Source of the DNA: Euprymna scolopes
Lineage: Eukaryota; Mollusca; Cephalopoda; Sepiida; Sepiolidae
Direction of reading: 5' to 3'
Length of the DNA stretch: 27,698 nt
Assembly (NCBI GenBank): GCA_024364805.1
Contig: CM044499.1
Span: forward strand, 28,714,443-28,742,140
A program made the position numbers and the translations under genes. The notes beneath the pieces are model-generated. The model ran no database searches, was not told the DNA's origin, and saw only the letters and a list, made by a program, of their open reading frames with translations. Shown here piece by piece: positions 1-10,275 of this stretch; the stretch's first letter is position 1; the number at the start of each line of letters is the position of its first letter.

Positions 1-233
1 GCAGTTTAACTTGTTGCTGGCTATCTTGCTCTTGCTTATGCTGGATCTCAACGTGTTGAACCAAGAGAGAGGCTTAGCTGTCGTACAAAGCTAAGATTCT
101 GTAACATCATCTGTGCATAGATACTCCCTCAGGCAGTTTCTATTAAAATGGTCCTGTGAGGATGGAAGTCATTTTTCGGCTCATGGACTTTAGGTGTCTG
201 AGGAAGTGGCACTCGTCTGACAAGTCGTTGCAA

Positions 234-235
<2 letters not shown>

Positions 236-286
<51 letters not shown>
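236..286. repeat. (TA)n microsatellite
   Basis: About 51 bp of uninterrupted TA dinucleotide. It lies about 30 bp beyond the end of the dispersed repeat that begins at 320. On the minus strand it is downstream of that repeat, where a simple-repeat tail of a retroposon would be expected, but the other copy of the repeat has no such tail. Confidence 0.97.
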
Positions 287-287
<1 letters not shown>

Positions 288-319
288 TTAGGGGATTAGA
301 ACAAGAGTCTAAAGGGCAG

Positions 320-590
320 GGTCCTGGATATAACCTTAAACTATATCCAATGGTGAGCCCCCAGCTTGCGGGCTTTGGGGAATGTGCAGCCACCATTTAA
401 TTACTATTGCTCCCAGGTCCACTCTGACCCGGAGTGATAGTACCTGTTAGGGTCCCAACTATGGGTTAAATAGAAACAAATTTAAAAATAACAAATATAT
501 TCTATTAAAAGAATTTTCTTCCAAATCTTTGGATTCGGCATTAAATAACCGGAAAAGGGTTGATAAGCCGTAAAACAAAAACAACCGAAC
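320..590 (-). repeat. Dispersed ~270-bp repeat, copy 1 (unclassified, SINE- or MITE-like)
   Basis: The reverse complement aligns along its full length with 8,775-9,041. The best-conserved part is the stretch around 385-470, which on the minus strand reads CCATAGTTGGGACCCTAAC, then a tract containing CCACTC/GAGTGG-type complementary arms, then GGACCTGGGAGCAAT. By eye, identity is roughly 80 percent. I see no clear pol III A and B boxes and no terminal inverted repeats, so the class is open: a SINE, a MITE or a piece of a larger element. A short reading frame lies across it and the flanking TA tract, but its protein is low-complexity and is not a gene. Confidence 0.75.
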
Positions 591-1290
591 CTAAGGAGCA
601 GAGTATAGTTTAATGTATTAGTAAATTCATTAATACAATAAACTTAAAGAAAAGAAAGCAGTGGTCGTTATAATGTACATATATAATAAGCTCGATAGTC
701 ATATATATCCTAGAGCTATTTTAATATTAAGTAAGATGATTGATAATTTATAATGAAAATAAAAATAAAAAATCGGTTTCATAAAGAAGAACAAACAAAA
801 TCAATAAATTGTACGATCGTTTCGGAAACGACATTTTGATTGTAATAGACAATGAGTCTTGGACAATAATTTTATCATATAGTTTTTTTTAAAACAAAGT
901 CTCCTCATCAGCAAAAATATTGGGTGTTTTTTTTTCTAAAGACACCAAAAATAAACTTAGCATTTTTTAAGTACGGCAGATCTATCTGGAAACTATTAAA
1001 AATATAAAGGAAAATAGTTAGTTTTTTGTATGTTGATAAACAAAGTAAGATAATATGAAAATTAAAATAAATTAAAATAAAATAATATCTGGTTGAAAGG
1101 TAAGAGTGTAAATTTTTAATATTTTTAACAAACTTTTCATGGTTCGTCTTTTAAAAGTCGTACGTATTATCGTCAATGCATTCATTGGGAGGGTAAATGT
1201 AGGATATGAATGCTTGAAAATGTTGAAAATGTTTATAACGCTAAATAAGCAGCCAATTTATGGCCAAATATTTTTTCGAGGGTGGGTGGG
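591..1290. other. AT-rich stretch with no recognised feature
   Basis: Very AT-rich sequence with short homopolymer runs. I see no domain, no pol III boxes and no match to the other repeats in the window. Confidence 0.6.
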
Positions 1291-1486
1291 GGTCAGTGTA
1301 CACTTAACGCAATTAAACGTAAAATGAGAACCCACTTTATTTGTGTTGGGTTGGTGCGCGTCAAATCGATTATTAATGCCGAGGGAGTGGTCAAGGTAGA
1401 CAGAACACAGTTTAACGAAAGATGAGAACCCCCTATTTTTGTTTGTCGTAGGTTCATGCAAAATCAATTATTAACGCCTGTAATCC
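1291..1486 (+). repeat. ~98-bp tandem dimer
   Basis: Unit 1 starts at 1,291 (GGTCAGTGTACAC) and unit 2 at 1,389 (GGTCAAGGTAGAC). Shared blocks occur in the same order with the same spacing: GATGAGAACCC-type, then TTTGT, then CAAATCGATTATTAATGCC versus CAAAATCAATTATTAACGCC. The array may continue rightward in degraded form, because 1,530-1,735 also contains two related subunits about 98 bp apart (each with a TTTTCGTTTTCAGC-like core). Confidence 0.7.
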
Positions 1487-1529
1487 CCCCCCCCAACAAA
1501 AAAGGCGTGTGTGCAGTTTACCTGAAATT

Positions 1530-2120
1530 GTATTCCTTGTGCGTTGACCGGAATTTTAAACCTTATTTTCGTTTTCAGCCCCCCCCCCCGAAAACCTTTT
1601 TTTAAATTTACATTTCTTCAGATACTTAAAGTACTTATTTGGCTTAATTTTCAACGCGGTTTTTGTTTTCAGCACCTCACAAAGCCTATAAAAGGGTTAA
1701 TTGTAAAGGATTGGTTGAAGGTGGAAAGAATCTTAATTTTTCCCTTTTTTTAAAAATTTGCTAAATAACATGCGCGTTCATAGTAATAATGGAAAAAAAA
1801 GACTAAATACTATTGCGGTATTCTTATTACTAAAGTTAAAGGTTAATTTAAAGTCAATAACCGCATGTGAACCGTAAAAATAATAGCTTGAATTAACTTA
1901 AGCTACTGAAAGTTCATGAAGCATGTATAATACAAACAAACTTGTAAACTAAAACGTAAGCGGCTACTCGTAAACCAAAGGAGACGAAATGGCTGTGTGA
2001 TAACCGTTGAGTAAATACGAATTACTGTCTCGTCATCCTTATTACTAAAATAACATATAATTAATTATGATGTGTCACCGTAACTGTATTACAGAAAGTA
2101 AAAAATAAATAATAATTATG
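1530..2120 (+). repeat. Tandem segmental duplication, copy 1, left part
   Basis: This matches 4,522-5,125 in the same orientation. Shared landmarks in order: AGCACCTC(A/G)CAAA(G/A)CCTATAAA, then TAACATGCGCGT versus TAACGTGCGCGT, then a CTATTACTAAAGT-like block, GAGACGAAATG, TTATTACTAAAATAA and TATGATGTGTCA versus AATGATGTGTCA. Copy 1 is interrupted immediately to the right by a LINE, while copy 2 runs straight on. The duplicated sequence is non-coding and does not resemble a known transposon. Confidence 0.88.
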
Positions 2121-2394
2121 TATTAGGTAATTTATAAGTAAATAATGGGAAATCGAGAGTACCCCTACTATCAAACAATCATGAGGTTGTTTGCACAGCA
2201 ACTGAGAAAGCTGACATGCTTGCCCTTTAGTTTGCCTCAAACTCTACCTTTAACTCAGCAAGCCATTCTCTCCCTAATTTTCCTCTGCGTAAACCACGCT
2301 AGATGATCTGAAGCTCACGCCTTCCCAAGTACATGATATTATTAAAAAAAAACCTAGACATCTCAAAAGATGTGGGCGTGACCTCATCCCGGCT

Positions 2395-2956
2395 GTGCTA
2401 TTAAACATTGCTCCGCTGAGTTCGCTCCTGTTCTCTCTTAACCCTTTTAGCAAATGCCATAACAAATCTTGCTTTCCTGGTTGCTGGAAAACGGCTTCTA
2501 TGGTACCAGTTTACAAAAACTCTGGCGAAAGAGCTGACCCATTAAATTATCATCCAATTAGCCTCCTTCTTCTTTTCGCCAAAATATTTGAGTCTTTAAT
2601 TAATCAAGCTCTAGTCCACCACCTTACAGCTGCTAAACTTGTGTCTGACCACCAATATAGATTTAGGCAAGCCCGTTCTACTGCAGATATTTTTAACTGT
2701 AATCTCTGAACTTTTATATCAATCACTATATAAGGCAGGAGAAGGGAGGGCAGTAGCCCTTGATATATCTAAGTCTTTTGACAGGGTATTGCACGATGGT
2801 CTTCTGATGAAAATTAAATCCTATGGTATTACTGGACGAATGCTTAGCATATTTAGATCCTTCTTAAATGAGAGAAGAATCCAGTTCATCCTCCATGGGC
2901 GTACGTCCAAAAAATTTGATATAAATGTTGGTGTGCCTCAAGGATCGATTCTTTGA
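2395..2956 (+). pseudogene. LINE reverse transcriptase fragment (N-terminal half)
   Basis: Two overlapping reading frames together carry the usual LINE reverse transcriptase order: LNYHPISLL (2,540s; usually NYRPISLL), then RQARSTADIF, then the motif A region ALDISKSFDRVLH at about 2,755-2,795 with its aspartate kept, and the motif B region VGVPQGSIL at 2,929-2,956. The frame changes near 2,700 and a stop follows GSIL. The YADD box should come about 30 residues later but is absent. The sequence jumps from FLIFI (about 2,975) to a DTTPYS-like segment that normally lies just after YADD, so a short internal deletion removed the catalytic box. The product could not polymerise. Confidence 0.88.
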
Positions 2957-3072
2957 CCTTTGTTATTTCTGATATTCATACGACACCACGCCCTATAGCA
3001 TGCGCGTGGGGAAAACTAATGATCACATATCAAAGGTAATGATCGAAACCCTAGAGGAAGACCTTCAGTCTG

Positions 3073-3698
3073 TTGTGGAATGGGGTCAAAATGGATATTA
3101 AGACAAAGCTCGTTTCCTTAAATAATTACATGAAACCTTACCAACCACCAATAGTTATGGCTAGCGATTCTTTACCCGAGAACACTTTGTTCAAGCTCCT
3201 TGGCTTAAAGTTCACAGGAAACATGAGTTGGAACAGATACATCGAGATTATTGCTAAGGCTGCTGCAAAGAAGGCGGGATCTCTCTATCGTGCTAGAAAG
3301 TTACTTACGCCTGAAAGTATCCTGTACCTTTACAAAGCCACAAATCGCCCATGTATGGAGTACTGCTGTCACAATGGTCTGGTTCATCTGCTACTAATCT
3401 CTCGCTCCCAGAGAGGTTTCAGAAGAGAGTCGCCAACCTAATAGGTCCCGAACTGTCGTCTAAACTTCAACCCCTGTCACACAGACGTAATGTTGCATCC
3501 CTCTGCCTGTTTTCCAAGTATTTTAATGGTGGATGCTCTGACGAACTACAATCCCTCGTACCCCCTCGAGGAAAATACCCCCCCGACAAACCCGACAAGC
3601 AGCGAAGTTCCACCCCTACACAGTTGAGATCCCTAGATCTAAGAAAGCCTTTTAGTCTAATAGCTTCTTCCCCAGAACTGCTTCCCCGGCTATACTGA
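3073..3698 (+). pseudogene. LINE reverse transcriptase C-terminal region remnant
   Basis: This is the downstream part of the same LINE. Features typical of this group are LFKLLGLKFTGNMSWNRYIE, then AGSLYRARKLLTPESILYLYKA, then MEYCCH, and after a frame change LPERFQKRVANLIG and PLSHRRNVASLCLFSKYF. The order matches the C-terminal part of the LINE copies at 20.0-20.6 kb and 21.4-21.9 kb, but the sequence is clearly more diverged from them than they are from each other. There are at least two frame interruptions. Confidence 0.85.
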
Positions 3699-3922
3699 CA
3701 TGCAGAAGTTCAAGTGTAATTTAAACAGACATCTTGCTGCTCAACTCCCTGCATAGTAACCCTACAACTTAGGTCCCTGATAGTAGCTCCCTACATCAAA
3801 TTGGCAACGTGCCTTGTTTGATGGGAAAAGTGTAATAAAAAAAAATGGTCACTGTAAATGAAATAATTGTAAATAGCAGGGAAAATATGAAATTCCTATT
3901 TGGTGAAAAAAATCACGGCAAA

Positions 3923-3944
3923 TCTATATATCTATAAAAGTGAA

Positions 3945-3982
<38 letters not shown>

Positions 3983-4397
3983 TGTGTGTGCGTGTGTCTG
4001 TGTACATTCCCTACGAAATAACTCTGTCAATTTTTAGTTTACAGACTCGAAATTTGATGTACAGGCTACTGAGATTTGGGAAAATCAATTTAATCGGGTT
4101 TCGGCCAGAAATTTCGTTGTTAAAGGGTCAAAGTTAAACGATTAAGCCTTTGAAAACTTTACTTAACTCCTCCGACAATTTTGCATCTAAACACTTGACA
4201 TTTTAATTATTGGTTCCATGGACATGAGTCTAAGTTAATAACTTGATTTGATCCCAAAACAATAAATATTAAGGGGTCATAATAGGGGTCAAAGTTAAAA
4301 AAAATACCGTTTATTTTGTTTTTTGGGGGTTTTTTTTTTGCTCATTGCTATGCATACACCTCCAAACACCCGGGCAACGCCGGGCACCCTTTGCTAG
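3923..4397 (+). mobile_element. Non-autonomous Helitron, complete ends, 475 bp
   Basis: The 5' end is TC (TCTATATATCTATAAAAGTG) preceded by host A. The 3' end is CTAG (4,394-4,397) followed by host T. A GC-rich hairpin with arms CCCGG/CCGGG and loop GCAACG lies at 4,369-4,384, nine bases before the terminus. These are the diagnostic Helitron features: TC...CTRR, a subterminal hairpin and insertion between A and T. The interior has a TG microsatellite (3,951-3,998) and no Rep/helicase coding, so it would depend on an autonomous partner. The uninterrupted duplicate shows the pre-insertion site at 5,199/5,200 with no target duplication. Related copies lie on the minus strand at the right edge of the window. 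Confidence 0.93.
3951..3998. repeat. (TG)n microsatellite inside the Helitron
   Basis: TG dinucleotide run with a few TC and CG interruptions, starting 28 bp from the Helitron 5' end. The minus-strand copy at about 27,340-27,390 has the equivalent tract in short, degenerate form, so the run has expanded separately here. Confidence 0.95.
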
Positions 4398-4521
4398 TAA
4401 TCAATGAACCAACTTATTTGTTTCCTTGTGAAGTTAGTAAGATATTAACGAAAACAGTGCTGGTAAATGAAATGCTAATAATTTTTTTTCCGAGATTCCG
4501 AAGTTTGTAATGGGGGTAGCC

Positions 4522-5320
4522 AGTACTTGTTTACGGAAATTTTAACCATTATTGTCGTTTTACGCCCTCCTCCCCCTTAAATCTTTTTTCTTTAAATAAC
4601 ATTTCTTCAGTTATTTTAAACTACTTGTTTGACGGAAATTTAAACTTGTTTTTTTTTTGTTTTCAGCACCTCGCAAAACCTATAAAGGGTTAAATTGTAA
4701 AGTATTGGTCGACGGTAGAAGAAGTTTCATGTTTACCCTTTTTACTTTGTTTAATAACGTGCGCGTCCGTAAGAATAATTTAAAAAAAAACGAAATAATA
4801 TTGTGATATCCCTATTACTAAAGTAAACGGTTAAATTAAAGTAAATAACCATATCTGAACATGTGACAGAATAGCCTGAATTAATTTAGACATTTAGAGT
4901 TTGTGAAGCATTTATAATATACACAGGCGTGTAAACTAAAAATGTAATAAACAACTCGTAAAGTAAATGAGACGAAATGTTTTTTCTAAAGCGTTCTTAG
5001 TAACCGTTTAGTACGAATTAATTACCGCCTCGTCAACTTTATTACTAAAATAAAATGCAATTAATAATGATGTGTCATTGTAAGTTTATGACTGAAATAA
5101 AATATAGATAATAATTATATGCCACTGTAAAGGAAATAAATGTAAACAGCAAGTACAATAGGAATCTCCAATTTCTATTTGGTTAAATAACACGGCAAAT
5201 AATCAATAAACCAACAAATTCGTTTCCTAGTAAACAATTAAGTGAGGTGTAGGAATATATAAGATGGTAGAATGAAGTTCGAATACATTTTATTTTCGAT
5301 ATTCCGAAGTTTGCAATGAT
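4522..5320 (+). repeat. Tandem segmental duplication, copy 2 (uninterrupted)
   Basis: A contiguous ~0.8-kb copy of the unit that is split in copy 1 (1,530-2,120 plus 3,846-3,922 plus 4,398-4,511). It lacks both the LINE (junction near 5,122) and the Helitron (junction 5,199/5,200). Both insertions were therefore probably later than the duplication, or entered a copy that was never the donor. Homology ends just after ATTCCGAAGTTTGCAATG. Confidence 0.88.
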
Positions 5321-7872
5321 TCTATCAGGGATGTCATGTTTAATGATGTTCCTTTCATTCCGGAATGACCGAATATGTAGATCTCAGCCAATGGGATATC
5401 GAGGGATTGAAAGAGGGGGAAATCATTATTTTTTAAGGTTAAAACGTTAACGATAGGCGATGTGTATGAATTCACAAGTTAGTTAATGACAGAGTAGACC
5501 TAGGACAGGTGGGAAAAAGTATAAATTCACGCGGTGTAGAATGGGGTCGTGAGAGGTTTTATCGAATAGGGGGTAACAGTTATAGTACTTCCTCTGTACA
5601 TTATGCTGGTGATGAAGATGACCCTCCTAGGAATAAATGTAATATTTTAATATTACGGAATAATGTGTCTGTAATGAAGAACTATATTTATATAAAGAAA
5701 TGGTCAATACCGTTAACATAATAAATTTTACGATGCTATTTGCTGGTGTAAAATTACGGTATTTTGTCCCAGAGGAGAAAAATTTGCCCCATTATTATAT
5801 AATATGCATAGAGTGGACTTCATGCCAAGATTAAATTTGAGTATTATATTTTTATTGACACAGTTTTACACCGATTTATCTTGCTAAAACTCAAATATAA
5901 AGTTTTGTCTGGGTTCTAATACCCTTTATATAAAGTTAAATGTCTGTAGACTGAGTAGTTTGGTAGGTAAATTTTAAAACAAATATATAAACGCATACAT
6001 AAATATATATAGAGAGAAAGAGGTTTCTATTTAATATAACCGTTTTATGCAAATATTACGCAAGTATGCACCATGTAGATTATCTGATATATATATATAT
6101 ATAAATGTATATATATATATATAATATATCTGATATATATATATATAATGACACGTAATAGTTTATTAAAGAGGATTATCCCATAAGGAGACCGAAAAAA
6201 CTCATATAAAAATTATATAAAATTAATGCTAGGAAGAATATGCAAATTAGCTAGATCATTAACAGATGGATGCAATTTTACAGCTTATATATCACAAAGT
6301 TGTATTTTCTTTTTAAATAAATAGCTAAAAAACGGTTCTGAAAAATTAGACAACGAATTGATTTATTATAGATGGCCATTATGAGTTTTGCTTTTAAAAA
6401 GTCAGAGGGATTACTGACAAATGTCGGATTAATATTGAAACTTTCTTAGTTGCATTATTTGCACATTTTGTGAGATTTGGGTTGTTGATTTGTTTTAAAA
6501 ATTGAGTGTATTGTAAAGTTTTAAATGCGTTTTATGTATTCATTGTAGATTTATCGATATGTATTCTCTATAGGCACATGCAACATATTATTTATCATTT
6601 TGTCTGATTTAATTATACTTTTAAGTTCCCTCAGTAACAAATCAAAATTTAGTCAATCTTGTCAAACTAGTTCATAATATGCATGGTCCTATTCAGGTAA
6701 TGTTGAAGTAATTTATTTGATGAATAGAATACTGGTCCCATATTATGTACCCTTAAAACTATTATAAAACTCCATGGAATCATAATGAATTCATTGATAC
6801 ATTTATTATAAAGCGTTACGTTTTAAATTACTTTCTAGTAATTTTCTTTGTTTCCAAATAAAAGCAGAATTAAGATTAAGATCATTTATTGAGTTCTAAG
6901 TGAAACTTAATGGAAACTCATCTTCATTCGGTTTAACGAGCGCCTCTCAGAGAAAAACAGGAAATAGTTGTCATTATTGTACGATTCCCGTGTCTTAAAT
7001 GCTAATTTAGAATTCAAATCTATTGACATTTCCAATGTATATTTGTTTGAACTTAGGAAAAACCCTTCAGAACAGACCGTTGCTAAAATGTCAATTTATA
7101 ACGCCGGCAGTCGTTTATAACTGCCAACAACACTAGCAAGGGAACTTGTTTCGATGGTTTCTGTATTATGGTATATAAATATACAGGTTATTAAATATCG
7201 AATACAGCAAATTTAGAAAAAAAAAAATCTATGTTTTAAATTTTTTATCTTTTCAAATAATTATTCGTTGTGTTTGCTTTGGTTGATTTCAACATATTCG
7301 AGGTTATTTGCTGTCAGATCAAGAGATTTTAGAAAAAAAATGTGCCTCAAATACTTTAAATCTTCGAATATGATGTGAATTTATTTTGGTTATTTTGTTT
7401 GGGGCGTTATATAAAGCTTTTTCTCGTTATTTACTCTCCAATCAAATAATTTTGGAAAAGGGTTTAATTCTCCAAATTATTGATATTTAAAACTATTAAT
7501 TCATAATGTTTGGTTTAATTATTTTGCAGAAATAAAATGTTGTTGTTGTTGTTGTGAACGTTGTAGAACATTACTTAAATTTGCAAAGTGACAGGAAAAA
7601 ATCAATAAAATCAATATTTACCGCAGTTTTGGTCAGAAAGCTTGTATGTTGAGGCAGACTCATCAAGTAAGAACAAACGGCTTTACAGGTATTACCTTTC
7701 TGCCCACAATATCCCTGGAAACACCACATTATCAAGAGCCTTCTACATTGGGGCATCTCCGTGGGCTGTTTTTTGAGGTCATACCCAGTAGCAGAAACTT
7801 GTGTTAATAAAATGCACCCTTATTCTTTATTGCATTTGAACGCGACCACATAGGTAATCCGTATCGTAAAAA
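5321..7872. other. Long AT-rich stretch with no recognised gene
   Basis: No protein domain, pol III promoter or repeat match seen. Open frames such as 5,290-5,475 (minus) and 5,509-5,721 (plus) are short, have unremarkable composition and resemble nothing I know. A TA-rich patch lies at 6,087-6,148 and a short TTG repeat near 7,540. GC content appears to be around 30 percent. Confidence 0.55.
6087..6148. repeat. Interrupted (TA)n microsatellite
   Basis: Three TA runs separated by AAATG and ATATCTG-type interruptions. Confidence 0.9.

Positions 7873-7952
<80 letters not shown>
7873..7952. repeat. (TA)n microsatellite, 80 bp
   Basis: Perfect TA dinucleotide repeat of about 40 units, followed by TTTTAAAAG. 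It is the longest uninterrupted simple repeat in the window. Its length may be unreliable, because long TA runs are often mis-sized in assemblies. Confidence 0.97.
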
Positions 7953-7955
<3 letters not shown>

Positions 7956-8774
7956 AAAAGAATACTTAAAAATTAAAGTTCCACCTTACAAATCGAGAAG
8001 TAAATAAAAAGTACCCCAAAATAAAACAGCAAAATTATAAACACGTTTAGTGTTCGATTAATTTGCTGTATGAATATAAGAAGAAAGAGAGAAAAGAAAG
8101 GACACATTAGTAAAATATATTAAAACAACATTCTTCTAGCTAAAACAGATCATAATAATAATTCCCTTTTTCAATTTAAGTTATTTTTATTTCTTTGAAT
8201 TTCCTCCTAGGAAACGCAATACAAATGATTATTAGATAAGTGCAACAGTCGTTTTCAATGTAAATAAATTATTGATGGTTATCTCTCGTAAACAGATTTT
8301 GCACCACTAGAATTATTATTACTAGTTATAACGATCTTATTTCATTTTCAACTTGACAAACAGTTTATTCATATGCTCAAGTGGTATGTGAGAAATTACA
8401 TATTTACAAACTATCATTGCATATATTATACTGGCATGGTTTCTCTTTTCGCTATCTAAAATCTAACAGGAGGGGCACAATCTCACTCCGTCAGCCACGC
8501 GTTGGTGAAAGTCCTAAGTATTTCGCAATTACAGTTTTAGTGGCATACTGGATAAACTATTCTTAAATCGCGTAGTGGTTATAATAATTTAAAGGTGTAT
8601 AATGGGATAAAATAGTTTGCAAAATGCAGTCGTATTTATAAACTTCTGGAGGTTGAAAATACAATTTTCAGTGCGGAGGCAACTCTAATATAATTGCCAA
8701 TTACTTAGCACTTCTGATGTACTTTACTCGACTGCGGTCGGGTAGATACGTAACACAGGTAATTAGTTTTTTTT
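7953..8774. other. AT-rich stretch with no recognised feature
   Basis: No domain or repeat family recognised. The small reading frame at 8,381-8,566 has no similarity I can name. Confidence 0.5.
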
Positions 8775-9041
8775 GTTTGTTTGTTTACGGCATGTCAACC
8801 CTTTTCAGGTTATTTAATGCCGAATCCAAAGATTTTGAAGGAACCAATTTTTATAGAATATATTTGTTGTTTTCAAGTCGGTTTCTATTTAGCCCATAGT
8901 TGGGACCCTAACAGGTACTACCACTCCGGGTCAGAGTGGACCTGGGAGCAATGGCAATTAAAGATTGGCTCCACACTCCCCAAACCCCGCAAGCTAGGGG
9001 CCTCAACACTGAATATAGCTTAAGGTCATATCCAGGATCGT
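8775..9041 (+). repeat. Dispersed ~270-bp repeat, copy 2
   Basis: This is in the opposite orientation to the copy at 320-590, 8.2 kb away. Shared blocks in order: TTTACGGC, then TCAACCCTTTTC(A/C)GGTTATTTAATGCC, then GAATCCAAAGATTT, TATAGAATATATTTGTT, TTTCTATTTA(G/A)CCCATAGTTGGG, CACTCCGGGTCAGAGTGGAC, CTGGGAGCAAT, CCCGCAAGCT(A/G)GGGG and ATATCCAGGA. The match ends at ATCCAGGA on the right and in the T-rich run on the left. No target-site duplication is obvious. Two short reading frames (8,717-8,899 and 8,781-9,023) run through it and are not real genes. Confidence 0.8.
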
Positions 9042-9829
9042 AACACAGCTACATCTACGATTTAAATACCTCGTCTTACTTAACAAGCAGTAAAAACCAC
9101 TAATTTTGTTTAGAGGTACGCAAACTCCGAAAAATTTTGTTCCATCGCTCCAACTGCTAAATTTTGCATTCCCTCTCAAATGATTGTTCCTGATTGAAAT
9201 GTTAAACAAGAGATTTTACTCGTAGTCTAATCGTTGATATTAATTTGTCAGAACACATTTCATTACATTTCATTAGAAGTCATACGTGTTCGCAACTTCC
9301 AGAATAAATTACAACTGATTTGTAGTAGTACCAACCTCATCTTAATGAAGCAAATTATGTTTCCTCTACTGTCAGACTGGTCACGTGAAAGGTGTGGCAT
9401 GTTATGAAGAAATACACGATTAGTCACGTGAACTGCCAACAGATGTTGAGCACAAATGCCCAAATTCAAAGGAAAAACAGTCACGTCTGATGATGGAACC
9501 TTTGTCATAGTATGGGATATAACGGTGAACAACAATAAAAGTTCCCATTGCATAGAGTTCCGGTGTTGGGAGGGATAATTCTTCAAACTCTACAGAAGAT
9601 GTTTTTCATATAGTATTTTATCCACTACTTCTGCCCAATCTTATCTGACGAAACATCAGTATTGTAAATTGTAGCTTGCAACTTCTGGTTGCCAATGTTG
9701 TGGACGTATAAATCTCGAATCGTTTGTCGCGAGTAGTTATAATGTAAGTATCAAGTCTCTTGTCACCAGTGCGTTAGCCTTGCATACCAGCAATAATAGA
9801 GAATTGGAATGCCTACAAATGAGTAGATT
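9042..9829. other. No recognised feature
   Basis: The 107-residue minus-strand frame at 9,263-9,586 has no recognisable domain and no splice or start context that would support a gene. Nothing else is identifiable. Confidence 0.5.
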
Positions 9830-10275
9830 TATTTACTTGGAATTCACCACTATCAAGGCCACTGGGGGATAAGGGTTATTGCGTGTACACTAATTAATGG
9901 GATAGTATCGTAGTAATCGTTAGTATTGGATATTTGATACAGTGTCTTTCTTAAGGGGGCGGTTCATCAGGAAGTTGTTTATGTTAGACTTGAAGACATC
10001 CAAGTCGTAGTCAGGTGGGAAACAGGGAGACGGAAGAGCATTCCACTGGCGTGAACTTCTAAAATATAAGCTTTGTTCATGGAATCTACGTTTTGGTTTT
10101 GGCACAGATAAAGAGTAGGGAACATTTTTGACAGTGGTTTCAGCTAGACGGATGTTTATCGTGATAGATTGGCGAGGGGGGCACCAGAGATTGGAGCTCA
10201 GAAGAGCACTTCTCTTGGAAGTAACGATAAAACAAAGACATACACACAACCTCTCTTATGTGGGAGAGAGGCTGC
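9830..10275 (-). mobile_element. LINE 3' end fragment (same family as 19.4-20.7 and 21.05-23.6 kb)
   Basis: This aligns with 21,050-21,510 in the same orientation. It encodes the last ~100 residues of the reverse transcriptase protein, including the frame at 9,920-10,249 with FHEQSLYFRSSRQWNALP, then PDYDLDVFKSNINNFL, a typical LINE C-terminus. The 3' untranslated region follows, with the family-specific GCAATAACCCTTA and CTTGATAGTGG blocks and a short TAAATAAAT tail near 9,830. It is strongly 5'-truncated (about 450 bp) and its left end in element terms is near 10,275. The frame is open over most of the fragment, but the reverse transcriptase core is missing. Confidence 0.88.

Larger units (their letters stand above)
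2140..3845 (+). mobile_element. 5'-truncated non-LTR retrotransposon (LINE, Jockey/CR1-like group), dead
   Basis: The element begins in the linker between the endonuclease and the reverse transcriptase, since TEKADMLAL-like coding lies at about 2,205. It continues through reverse transcriptase and the C-terminal region to a 3' untranslated region and an A-rich tail (GTAATAAAAAAAAA) ending at 3,845. The endonuclease half is missing, as expected of incomplete target-primed reverse transcription. Comparison with the uninterrupted duplicate at 5,120 brackets the insertion between about 2,120 and 3,846. I could not define a target-site duplication longer than ATG. Its 3' untranslated region differs from that of the LINE family at 9.8, 20.7 and 21.05 kb, so it belongs to another family. 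The clade is inferred from motif style only. Confidence 0.9.
3846..4511 (+). repeat. Tandem segmental duplication, copy 1, right part (carries a Helitron)
   Basis: This aligns with 5,125-5,320. Matching blocks are TGGTCACTGTAAATGAAAT versus TGCCACTGTAAAGGAAAT, CACGGCAAA followed by TAATCAATGAACCAAC versus CACGGCAAATAATCAATAAACCAAC, and ATTCCGAAGTTTG(T/C)AATG. The only large difference is the 475-bp Helitron at 3,923-4,397. Confidence 0.88.

Noticed and set aside
5509-5721. 70-residue plus-strand frame with more balanced composition
   Set aside because: No homology I can recognise, no signal peptide, and no splice or transcript evidence. A frame of this length is expected by chance.
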